NCBI GenBank assembly: GCA_963675135.1
Contig: OY776130.1
Location: 61,599,808 to 61,663,807 of the forward strand
Direction: 5' to 3'
DNA length: 64,000 nucleotides
Origin: Galeopsis tetrahit
Lineage: Eukaryota; Streptophyta; Magnoliopsida; Lamiales; Lamiaceae
Part shown: positions 21,814 through 32,100 of the stretch, piece by piece
Layout of the letters: each line of letters starts with the position of its first letter
How positions within the stretch are numbered: position 1 is the stretch's first letter
Position numbers and translations under genes: made by a program
Notes under the pieces: model-generated
What the model was told of the DNA's origin: nothing
Database searches by the model: none
The model's input: only the letters and a program-made list of their open reading frames with translations

Positions 21814-22242
21814 CTCCCTCCGTCCCAAGATTACTTGCACGGTTTGACCAGCACGTTGTTTAAGAAAAATGAATTTAGTGATTGGGGATGTAAGATAAAT
21901 GAGGGGTATTTTAGGTAATTTGGTGAGGTGTAAAGTGAATATTTTTTTTTTTTTGATTACAAGTTAAATACCCATCCCTTTTCCCCTCCCCATGACTCGA
22001 ACCCAGGACCTAAGGCCTAGGTAGTGGTGCTCTAACCACTTGAGCTATCCCACTTTGTCGGTGTAAAGTGAATATGATGAGTTGTAAAGTAAAATGTATG
22101 TAAAAAGGTGGTGGCAATTTTAAAAATAAAATGGTGTTGGGAGTGTATTAATTTTGTGGGGTATTTCCATATTAAGAGTGTACAAGTAATTTTGGGACGT
22201 CCAAATAAGAAAAGTGTGCAAGTAATCACGGGACGGATGAAG
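21814..22242. mobile_element. Stowaway MITE interrupted by a SINE
   Basis: The left end CTCCCTCCGTCCCAAGATTA and the right end, the inverse of AAGTAATCACGGGACGGATG, are flanked by TA on both sides. The inner arms also pair (TTACTTGCAC / GTGCAAGTAA). A SINE family B copy at 21947-22062 splits the element and accounts for about a quarter of its length. Confidence 0.85.
21947..22062 (-). repeat. SINE family B copy
   Basis: The minus strand reads GGGATAGCTCAAGTGGTTAG (A-box-like), then GAGCACCACTACCTAGG, then GGGTTCGAGTCATGGGGAGG (B box). It ends in TTGTAATC plus a poly(A) run (the T-run at about 21943-21953 on the plus strand). The copy at 3880 is related. A tRNA-derived head and A-tail are SINE hallmarks. 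Confidence 0.75.
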
Positions 22243-23600
22243 TAATTTTTACTGAATAAGAACATTTGTTATCTTTTCAATATTATTAATTATTTTTATT
22301 GATCAAGTTCTTCATTAAAAACCCTTTCAATTGTTGGGATTGCATTCTTGAAAGTATTCTTTTATCCCACTAAAAAAGCTAATAATTAAAAAAAAAAAAC
22401 ACAGCTAGCTTGGATAATGACATGAACTGCCGACTAAATTTCACATTTATGATATATTTGGGTAAATTCATATAAATTCGAGACACCTACTTATGAAATT
22501 ATTTCACCTTTTTTTTATGTTATGGTATCCGATTCAAAGACCGACTAATTCAAGGAGATCAATTTCACCGCTCATTCACGGGAACTCCATTTAAAGCCAG
22601 AGTATTTCACATAAGTCAAAAATTATTTCATGTATCATAAAGAAAAGTCAAAAGAAGAATAATAAAAACAAATACATGTTTGATTTTTAACTAGCCAAGA
22701 ATACGTACGTACTTTGTTTGTCAAAAAATAAATAAATAAAAAGCAGCAATTAAATAATAAAAACATGATTTTGTTGTTTTCTTGCATTATTAACTTTTAT
22801 TCTCATTCATATGTCTTATTATAATCTGTACAACATTATTAGGTCATTTTCATTAAGTGATGGCTTTGTTTGGCAGTATCTCACAGTTTGGTGAACAGTG
22901 TACTTTTTATTTCTCACAATTTTTTAAAATTATTTACTATTTAAAATCATCAAAAAAAAAAAAACTGTTTCAACCATAAAAATCCAAAAAATATAAAACC
23001 AGGACTTTAATTAAATTAAATAAACAAGACTATTAAAATGATTCTTACCATAAGGTTAATATATTTTATCAAGTGTTTTTTGGATTTGTCTGTTTGATCA
23101 GGACATTAAAAAATTGAATCAATTATAACAAAAAAATGTCATAATAATTTATTTTTTCTACAGAAAAAGCCATTACTTAACTTTTTTTGTATCCATTATT
23201 TTGGATTATCATTATATAATAAATATTGGGAAAAAATTATGAGATAAGAAGAATTATTTGGTTGACAGAGAGTTCTTGCAACAAAACCAACCGTGCAAGG
23301 AATTGCTTCAAGTGAAAATAAATATATTTAATTTTGTAATTATATGATTTTTCTTTGTGATTTTTGTCCTTTATTTGTTTTGGATTTATCCTGCAGGCCC
23401 AAACAATGACACTTCACCATATTATTGATTCACAAACAACTCAAAAACAATATTTTTTCGATTCTCCTATTCCACTTTTCGTGTTCCACTTGTATTCCAC
23501 CGTTCTGAATTTTTAACACTTGTCCCCTCCAGTATTATAGAACGTTGATTATTTTTTAATACGACACATGTCAATCATCTATATAGTGGAATAAAACGTG
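22243..23600. other. AT-rich intergenic region
   Basis: It holds a SINE family A fragment (22535-22612, minus: CTTTAAATGGAGTTCCC and GAATTAGTCGGTC blocks). Otherwise simple AT-rich sequence with no recognisable gene. Confidence 0.55.
22535..22612 (-). repeat. SINE family A fragment
   Basis: It contains the inverse of the family core (CTCTGGCTTTAAATGGAGTT) and of TGAAATTGATCTCCTTGAAT-AGTCGGTC. Confidence 0.55.
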
Positions 23601-24391
23601 TAACACCAAAATTGGAACATGATCGAAAAAATGATCACACCATATACAGCATACATAGCAAATAAGATACAAACAACATTATTCAGTGTGGTAGGATTTA
23701 AAGCAAAGATTCAAATCCTGTTTCTTGTTTTTCTGCAAATATCAAGACCAAAAATCATCTCTAAGAATCATAACTTATCCATAACCCTAGTACAAGTTTG
23801 TACTGTACAACACAAAAATTATCCCAGAAGCCATTTCTCCAGGTTCTTTTTGTTTCTCATAACTCAATGTCCTCGAACGAGCAAAATTACAGAAGTAGCC
23901 CTGCATAAAACGACCACAAAACGTTCTTACTATCCCGTCTCTATGGCATTTACGAAAAACTTAACTTCGTAAATTCCCTATGCAGTATGCATTTTACACA
24001 ATGAGAAAAGATACAGCAGTAAGAACCTACTACCAATTTACTTATTTCTTTTGTTTCCCGTATTTTTTTTAATTCGCTCGACCTAATAAACCACGAGGGC
24101 GTTTGTGCAATTAACCGCAAAATAAATAAATCATTGTAATATCATATACACATATCAGGGATCAAAATAGCAGAATGGGAAAATAAATTAAAATGGAACT
24201 ATCTAATTGGTTAGTGAAATTGACTTGATCACCAATTGGATCAAGTAAAAACTAAGAGATACAAAATGAGCAAAAGCTATGTTTTTACCTTTAAATACGA
24301 TGCAATTTGTACACCATCTTTGATAACAAGCCTTGGACTACTATTACGATCATTCTTTTCGATACGCCCTTGCTATCTGAGAGGGTATTGA

Positions 24392-26732
24392 TTAATTGCA
24401 CGCAACGTGCTGTACTTTATATCCATGTTTCCACATCATTCCAACAACCTGCTTAAGCTTACTTCTTTCATCGCACCTATTATACGCCTTAAGTAATATC
24501 CAATACGTTTTCTTTGAAAAGTGCATATTCATCGTATACATTTCATCAAGAACCCTTTCCATCTCAGAGAGACGCATCTGTGAAGCATACATCACCATTT
24601 TGCTGTGGTAAAGAGATCGACATCTTCTCCAACCCGCCACCTCAGCACACTTCACAAAGTCGGCAAGTTTGTCCACCGCATCGTGTCTGAAATAACACCC
24701 GATAATGGTATTCATCACACCAACTGTTGCAACATAGGTATTATGCCCAAATGCCTCCTTTAACGAGTTTTCCATTTTCTCCAATAAATCCTCCTTTGCA
24801 TATAAACAAATCAAGTTCACATTCAACCAAGGTCTATATTCGTCTTTCGGAATTTTCTTGAGAAGCTGCTCGACCTTTCGAACCCTTTCAGGATCAGAAC
24901 TCCTACAATATGCTCGTATCATGACTCTAATCAAATGCATATCAATATGATGAACATGTCCCGTTAACATCTCGTATATTTCTTCCATCTTTTCCATCTT
25001 ACCAGCAACGGCATATCCTCTAAGCATCAGCAGATGAATATCTAGGTCAGGTTTGATGGGGCCTGCTTCCATCGCCCAATACGTCTCTTCCATTTCTTTC
25101 CACATCCATGCTGTAATATAACCGGAAATTAAACTGATATATGTGAACTTATTTGGACAAATGTTTAAATCCTTTAGTTCTCTATGAACTGCTTCCATAT
25201 GATCAACAAGAACCAGACGACCGTATGCTGAAATAAGTATGTTGTACGTTACGACTGAAGGAGAACATTCGGGATCATTCTTCAAATCATTAAACAACGA
25301 CTGGCACTTTTTAGTAAAGCCATTATACGAGTAAGCACTCATGAGAGCATTATATAAAGTGACACCCTTTAGGTTTTTATTGGAGGCCTCTTTGAAAAAT
25401 TCAACAGCAAGATCGACATTCTTTAATCTTCCGACAATCGTGATACCCTTTGAGTACTCTTCCACTGTAATGGGAGCCGCATAGTTCGGGTTTTCTCTCC
25501 TCCAAACAAAAACCTGCAAAAATAGCCAAATCCAAAAGAAGAAAGTATTATCATTTAAAACTGGAGGGGATATTAAATAATAAACACTATCGCACAATAA
25601 CGCTAATTGCATTCTCACTTATCCACTAAACTCAACCATAATTTAAAAATCGGAGTATATTTAATCTTGAATGCAGGAATGGTTCTAGTTATGAAGATAT
25701 ATTTTCGAGAAGCAAATTATTCTACAAAATATAAAACATTACCACACACAATATGAATATATATGTGTGTTTGTGTATTTACTTATTCACTAGGATCAAT
25801 CATTAAATAGAATATCCGCAAGTTTCTGACTATTTGTCCTCCATCTATATTCTCTTGCTCCGATAATTAACTACGAAGGAAAAGCTTATTCCAATTACAT
25901 ACTAACAAACCATCGTACTCGCATCAATAACTCAAGATAAAGTCAGGGTTGTAGTCAAATTAAACTAGGCATTGTTCAATGTCAATAATTTAAAATTCAT
26001 CACAGATGATATTTTCATTGCTCTCCACACAATGAATCCCAAAATTCTTCTGCTTATCTATCTTTCCATTCATCTACTACAACCACAAGTCACAACTAGT
26101 TCTTTCTTAGCAATTTCTTTCAAGAATAAGCATGAGATACAACCAAAAACCATTGACCCAACAATACATACCCCACATTCATATGCAACATCAATCCTAA
26201 AAGGCCTTTTGCAACAAATTACACCAACTTTCAATCACTCTAGATATTCAATTTGGAGTGTTCTGCATCTCTTAAATAAGTTGTCAAAAGCAATAAAAGC
26301 ATGTGAAAGATATACTACCTCCAAAGCTACAGAGGGAAAAGGCTTTAGCTGCCCCAAGAGCTCTAAAACAGCAGATGCAGATCCATGGGGATACCTTCGA
26401 AAAAGATCCACACCAACTTCTTCCAAAACTTCACCAATTTTATCCACATCCTCATTCTGTTTCAACAGTTGCTCCTTCAATTTGCACACTTCTTCTTTCA
26501 AAGCCTTTCTCGAAATCAAATCTGCGCCATTGTTGCTCCACTTATTTGAAAACAGGGTAGCTAAATAGGCCACATTCACTTGATTTTCATCAGCATGAGG
26601 CGTTGGAGCTGCATTCTGGCAAAGAAATCGAATTGGGATTAAGGGTTTCGTGATTCTGTCATGGGTGGAGAGAGATGAACGAGCGATTTTTAAGCACTTT
26701 TCGAATTCAGAAATTTTCCACACTCGTTTCAT
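24392..26732 (-). CDS. P-class pentatricopeptide repeat protein, organellar (two exons)
   Basis: Exon 1 is 26732-26319 (138 codons). It ends ...LKPFPSVALE at a GT donor (26318-26317). Exon 2 is 25513-24392, beginning VFVWRRENPNYA after an AG acceptor and ending in TAA, for 511 residues in all. From about residue 150 onward it consists of PPR units, recognisable in TLYNALMSAYSYNGFTKKCQ, VVTYNILISAYGRLVLVDHM and KFTYISLISGYITAWMWKEM. The absence of E/DYW domains makes it a P-class protein, normally an RNA-binding factor in mitochondria or plastids acting in stability, splicing or translation. The Arg/Ser-rich N-terminus (KISEFEKCLKIARSSLS) is compatible with organelle targeting, most likely mitochondrial. 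The specific RNA target is unknown. A Mutator-like element sits about 240 bases upstream of the start codon. Confidence 0.92.
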
Positions 26733-27234
26733 TATAAAAAACAGATAAAGAATGGATATTTATGCATCTTTGTTCCCCCCCTTCTGGATTGGAGTGCTGT
26801 GTGATTAGGGTTTTTGCAGGGGTTTGGGAATTGGGAGAAATCAAGATTGAAACTTTGAAGTGCGAGAAGATTTTGCACGATTTAGGGGGAGGGGGTGGCA
26901 AAAGTGTGCTATGGATGGGCCCAATTTACGGTAGAAGGTTGCTACACATAGGCCCAAAAGAACTCACTTTTCTATGGGTCTGACTATTTACACCTCCATT
27001 TCAGAGAGATGCACTCCCCCTAACACTTTATTAATTTAATAATAGTGTAAAAACCCCAAAATACCCTTTGAGTAATATTACACTACTAAATGTACCCCCA
27101 CTACTAACCGCACCCCCACTTCCATCTATAAACCCTAAACCTAATTTCTGCCGCCGTCGTTTCCGGTGGCCACCAAACAAAAAAAAAATCAGAAATCCTC
27201 AAAAATATTTTTTAAAATTTTCGACAAACCAGTA

Positions 27235-27392
27235 TCGACCAAATACACTCTCGTAGACAACCTTTTGTCGACGAGAGTGTATTTGGTCGACCTAATAAGG
27301 TTGAAAAAAAAATGACACTGTAATGTCGACCAAATACACTCTCGTCGACAACCGTTTGTCGACGAAAGTGTAGTTGGTCGACATTACAGTGT
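27235..27392. repeat. two adjacent GTCGAC palindromes
   Basis: At 27235-27290 GACCAAATACACTCTCGTAG faces CGACGAGAGTGTATTTGGTC. At 27313-27392 an arm starting GACACTGTAATGTCGACC faces its inverse ending GGTCGACATTACAGTGTC, around a repeat of the same CCAAATACACTCTCGTCGAC unit. Each would form a long hairpin in RNA or single-stranded DNA. Confidence 0.9.
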
Positions 27393-27439
27393 CGAAAATA
27401 TAAAAAAAAATTAGGGTCTTCTGCAAATGCAGAAAACCC

Positions 27440-27790
27440 TAAAAAAGTGCCCAAAAATCGGAGGCCGGTGGTTGGGAAGGGGAGCGGCCAAACGGGGACG
27501 GGGCGGGGGCGGGGTGAATAAAAAAACGTAGAAGAAAAAAAACAGGGGAGGGGAGGACGGGGAAGCGACGGCGGGGGCCGCGACGAGGGTGCGCGTGGGG
27601 GAGGGGGCGGCCGCGCTGTCGCAAAGCTTCATTTTCTTTTTTTTTTACAGAAAGGGGAGAGGGAGGGGGCGGCCGCCGCGGCCGCGAAATCTGCAATTTT
27701 TTGTCTTTTTTTCAGAAAACTGGAGGGGAGGGGCCGGCCGCCGGCGACGGGGGTGGGGTGGGCGTCGCCGGCGACGGGGATGGTGGTGAG
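27440..27790. other. GC-rich low-complexity core inside element 3
   Basis: Strongly G-rich on the plus strand (C-rich on the minus), with GGCGGCCGC and CCGGCGACGG-type runs, in otherwise AT-rich DNA. Six-frame translations are Arg/Pro/Gly-rich without domains, so I do not call a gene. Similar blocks lie at 13310-13530 (element 2) and 49790-50060. Confidence 0.8.
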
Positions 27791-28105
27791 GAGGGGGTGG
27801 ATTGGGGAAAATGGGAGGAGAAAGATGGAGGAGGAAGATGAATTTAGGGTTGGGGGTGGGTAGTAATAAGAGTTTTATGAAGGGAGGGGTATTTATGACA
27901 ATTAAGTGTGGAGGTGTGCCAATTTTGTAGGAGTGTATAAATCGGGGGAGTGCATCCTCCGAAATGGAGGTGCATATAGTCAAACCCCTTTTCTATACCA
28001 CAAATAAATTTCGATTAAGATTTTTTCGTTCATAAAGAATTTTCACGCAATTAAACCTATGAATTTAGGGTTAACCCATGTTGAGAACATGTTTGACATT
28101 TTATA

Positions 28106-28224
28106 CTTCCTTCGTTATACAATAATTTTTAAAAAAAAAAAAAAATTGAGACCTTCATTATTGGAGTACATTTTATTAATATATGTGTTCATTTAGCTAT
28201 TAAAGTTATTATGGGACGGAATGA
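28106..28224. mobile_element. short Stowaway-like MITE
   Basis: TA then CTTCCTTCGTTATACAATAA at the left and, inverted, ATTATGGGACGGAATGA at the right. It lies in the presumed promoter of the LEC14B gene. Confidence 0.5.
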
Positions 28225-28689
28225 ATAATATTAATATTATTTAATAATATTTTTATATAAGGATATAAGCTATGAGATGTTAAATATAATTTCAATATTT
28301 TTTAATTGTAAATTGATACTCCAGTTTTTATTCTTTGATATAATCTGCATGCTAAATCTTTTAGGTTCTAAAGTGATATTGTTCCTATTTTTCATGACTG
28401 AATTAATATTACTCCATTATGATGATTTATACCACAAAAAATAATTATATATTATGGCTTCACAAAAAAAATTAAAAAAATAAATATTATTTTGTACTAT
28501 TATTGATGTTGATTTATTGTCTCTCGCTGCTCTAATGTTCTACGGAGTAATATTTAATAGCTTGATTTTTTATTTTATTATTATTTCAACTCCCAAACTA
28601 ATTTTAACGCAAAAGGATAAGGATTAAACTGATAATTTATCAATTTCGAGATTACAGTCCCCATGAATATAAAAATAAAAATCCCATCA

Positions 28690-29085
28690 TCGAAAGGAAT
28701 TTCTTCTCTCATTATCAGCAACAGCAACAAAAGGCTCCAGAGGAGGTAAGTGACGAATTAGTCAACAAATGATTCAAGTCCATTCCTTTTTTATATTTCC
28801 AGTTTCCCCTTTGCACTTCAGTTAATTTTTGTTTGATTCTTTTGTGTTTTTCTTTTCTGGGTCAGTGATTTCTTGATTTCTGGCAATGTGATTTCTTGAT
28901 TTTTTTGATTTTGAGGCATTTTAGTGAAGCTTAATTAAATTGTACGAGTCATATAACTTTATTGGTTTAAAAGTTGAGGAAATATGATGAATGATTCAAC
29001 CAAAATTATGATAGGATTGTGCATAAAGATGAAATTTTTACCAAAAGGGAAGTAATGAAATGTTTTTTGTGTGTTAATTTCACAG
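28690..29085 (+). other. 5' UTR exon and leader intron of the LEC14B-like gene (predicted)
   Basis: A donor AGGAG|GTAAGTG at 28745/28746 and an acceptor TTTCACAG at 29085 bracket a 340-base leader intron. The upstream exon is Ser/Gln-triplet-rich leader sequence starting near 28690. The first in-frame ATG with coding homology comes only at 29155. Confidence 0.5.
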
Positions 29086-29154
29086 GAAGTGATTTTACAT
29101 TTCCCAATTATGTGAAGAATAAACTCTGTTGTGCCAAGTGATTTTGCTGTAAAG

Positions 29155-32100
29155 ATGTGGTTTAGTAGTGAAGACTCATTGCCTGATAATATGGGGTATA
29201 CTTTTACGAAATTGGAGATAGATTCTAAGCATGATGATGGGTCTTATGAGGAGATTAGTAGTAGTTTTAGGCCAGAACGAAAGTCGAATTCTTTAGATGA
29301 TGATATTGGTCATTTAACAAAGCTTCAATCTGGGCCACATGAGAGTTTGAGTAGAGTTGTACCTGGGAAACGGGAGGTACGGGTACCCGTTCCAACTGTG
29401 AAGATGTTGGCAGGTCGAGAAGCAAATGTTTCAGGAAGAGGGAGGTTCACGTCTGGAGATTGTCGTCATGTTTTGAGTCAATATTTGCCCGTTCATGGCC
29501 CGTCTGTTGTGGACCAGATGTCTACAAGGGCTTATGTGTCACAGTTTTCTGCTGATGGATCCCTTTTTGTTGCTGCATTTCAGGTTTTTGTTCGACTCGA
29601 TTATTTGAAATTTGCCCAGCTTGTGTGGTGTTTTATGTTCTTTCTTGATTGCTGGTCGTCTTATGTGTATATATATTTGGAACAGGGAAGTCAGATTAAA
29701 ATATACGATGTGGATAGAGGATGGAAAGTTCAAAAGAATATTATAGCCAGAAGCCTAAGATGGACGATCACCGATACATCCCTTTCTCCTGATCAACGAC
29801 ACCTTGTCAGTTCTCATTTTGTATTTCATTTCCTAAATCATATTCAGCAAAGGACGTATGTGTTTCCCAATGGAATTGTATGGTTACGTTGTTAGTGTAT
29901 TGTTCTAATCTTGTAATAAGTTAGGTTAACAAATGATTGTTGATTGAGAAATAGTGGAATATTTGAGGAGAAATGGTTATAGGGGAGTGGATAGTTGGAA
30001 AAAAAGTTTATTTAGGCCCGTAACTTAGGGGGGGTTGTGTTTTTAAGGACAATCATTTACGGGCCTGTGAATGTAGGACACTATGTTTTAAAATCTGTAA
30101 ATGTAGAACAATCGAGCTCGAATTAGACCAAATCAGGCATAAATGTCACGTGAATTGCACGATTGTCTTACATTTACAGATTTATGGGCATGTGAATGTA
30201 GGAGACTATATTTTTAAAATATGTAACTATCGTGCAACCATGTGCTATTTAAGCCCGATTTGGTCTAATTCGAGCTCGATTGTCCTACATTTACAAATTT
30301 TAAAACATATTGTCCTACATTCACTTGCCCGTGAAATTACTGTCCTTTAAACACAATCCCCCCAAGGTTGCGGGGCCTAAAAAAACATTTTACCCATGGA
30401 TAGTTAATCAAAATGGGGTACTGATTGACTTATTCTGAGTCTCGTTACCTCGTACAAAATATGATAAAGGTGAATTGACCGTCTTTTATTCTCATTAACC
30501 ACCACATATTCATTTCCGTTATCATTCCTATTGAAGAATTACTAACCAAACACCCCCTTAGTAAATTTAGTGTAACGTATTGCTGCATCTGAGGTTTAAA
30601 GTTGAGAGTATTATTTAGGAGATGGTACTGTTTTGCGAACCTGATGTTATGTCGAATGGATGTTTTATGCAGGTTTATGCTAGCATGTCGCCCATTATCC
30701 ATATTGTCAATGTTCAGTCTTCCATGAAAGAGTCTCTCGCAAACGTCACTGTATGTAATGTCATTCTTATTTATACAAAGTAACTCTGTTTAGCATACGA
30801 AGTATTGCGTTTCAGAATCACTTAACCATGAGTCCATGACACTTCGTATGCTAAACAATATTACTGAGTTAATCATAAATTTTCCACGAACCAAGTTCGT
30901 AGAAGTTTTTGTCCTGGTAATTTGGTTATTGAGTTTTTACTTTTTCCTAGTAAACAATTGCTGAAATCGGAGTTGTAAATTGTGCAGGAAATCCACGATG
31001 GTTTAGACCTTTCTTCTCCCAACGATGGGGGATATTCGTTCGGGATATTCTCATTAAAAGTTTCAACTGATGGGCGAGAAGTAGTCGCTGGGAGCAGCAA
31101 CGGTGATATATATGTGTATGACCTCTCAGCGGATAAACTCTCTCTTCGAATTTCAGCTCACATGGTACTGCTGTCTACATTTTCTGTTGTTTCCGATAGT
31201 ATATTCCGTTTCTTTGTTCTTCACTTCATTGAAATCAGCTTTATTTTCCTTACGGGTTTTTCTTTCTACCGAATTACCAATTATTTTCTCTTCTTTTTTT
31301 TCCCACTTTCTGCGTTGCAGTGTGATGTCAACACTGTATGTTTTGCTGATGAAAGCGGCCATCTCATTTATTCTGGGGGCGATGATGATTTCTGTAAGGT
31401 AATAATTCCGTCTGAGAAAACGGTTTTGCATTGTTAGTTGTAAACATAGCCTTGATTCCTCCTCGATTGATGTTCAACTTTAAAGCTCGTCTAGAGTAAG
31501 GTTATTGCCTTATTGGTGTAGTTTTTCCAAGTGTTTTTTTTTTTTTTTTTTTATGTCAAATTTAGATTGATTCAAGAAACATTCGATATGTCCAAGAACA
31601 GAAGTGATAACCATCAATAGTTTTGCTAAAGAAATTTTTAAATCCATCCTTCAATCCAAACACGACCTAAGAAGTTTGCCAATGCTGTTATAATCGTGTT
31701 TGTTTTGAGTAAAAGTATCATTACAAGTTTGTTCTGCATAGGTGTGGGACAGACGGTGCTTTACAGCTAACGGCAAGCCAGCGGGTGTGCTTATGGGTCA
31801 CCTTGAAGGCATCACCTTCATCGACAGTCGTGGAGATGGTCGTTATTTGATATCCAACGGTAAAGATCAAGCTATCAAATTGTGGGACCTACGCAAAATG
31901 TCATCTACTTCTTCTTGGTACGTACGTTCCATGCTGTATACCATACCAAAATTTTCAGTATATAAATTCTAAATTATATAGTACTCCGTTGTACTTTTAG
32001 TTTTTGAAATATTTTTGCAAACTCTAACAACTTAAACTATTAAGCAATTTTTTCTATAATCTCGTGTGATTGTCTTTCAGCTATCGAGGATACAGGAACT

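Larger units (their letters stand above)
26976..27987. mobile_element. Mutator-like TIR element with perfect 9-bp target duplication (element 3)
   Basis: The left end GGGTCTGACTATTTACACCT, then CCATTTCAGAGAGATGCACTC, matches the inverted right end (GGGTTTGACTATATGCACCT, CCATTTCGGAGGATGCACTC). The flanks 26967-26975 and 27988-27996 are both CTTTTCTAT. The interior holds two large GTCGAC-type palindromes (27235-27392) and a GC-rich core (27440-27790). It lies between the divergent PPR and LEC14B genes. Confidence 0.9.

Noticed and set aside
25972..26568. 198-codon plus-strand frame
   Set aside because: Antisense shadow of PPR exon 1 and its intron.
27411..27983. Pro/Arg-rich frames on both strands
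   Set aside because: The same explanation, within element 3 between its TIRs.
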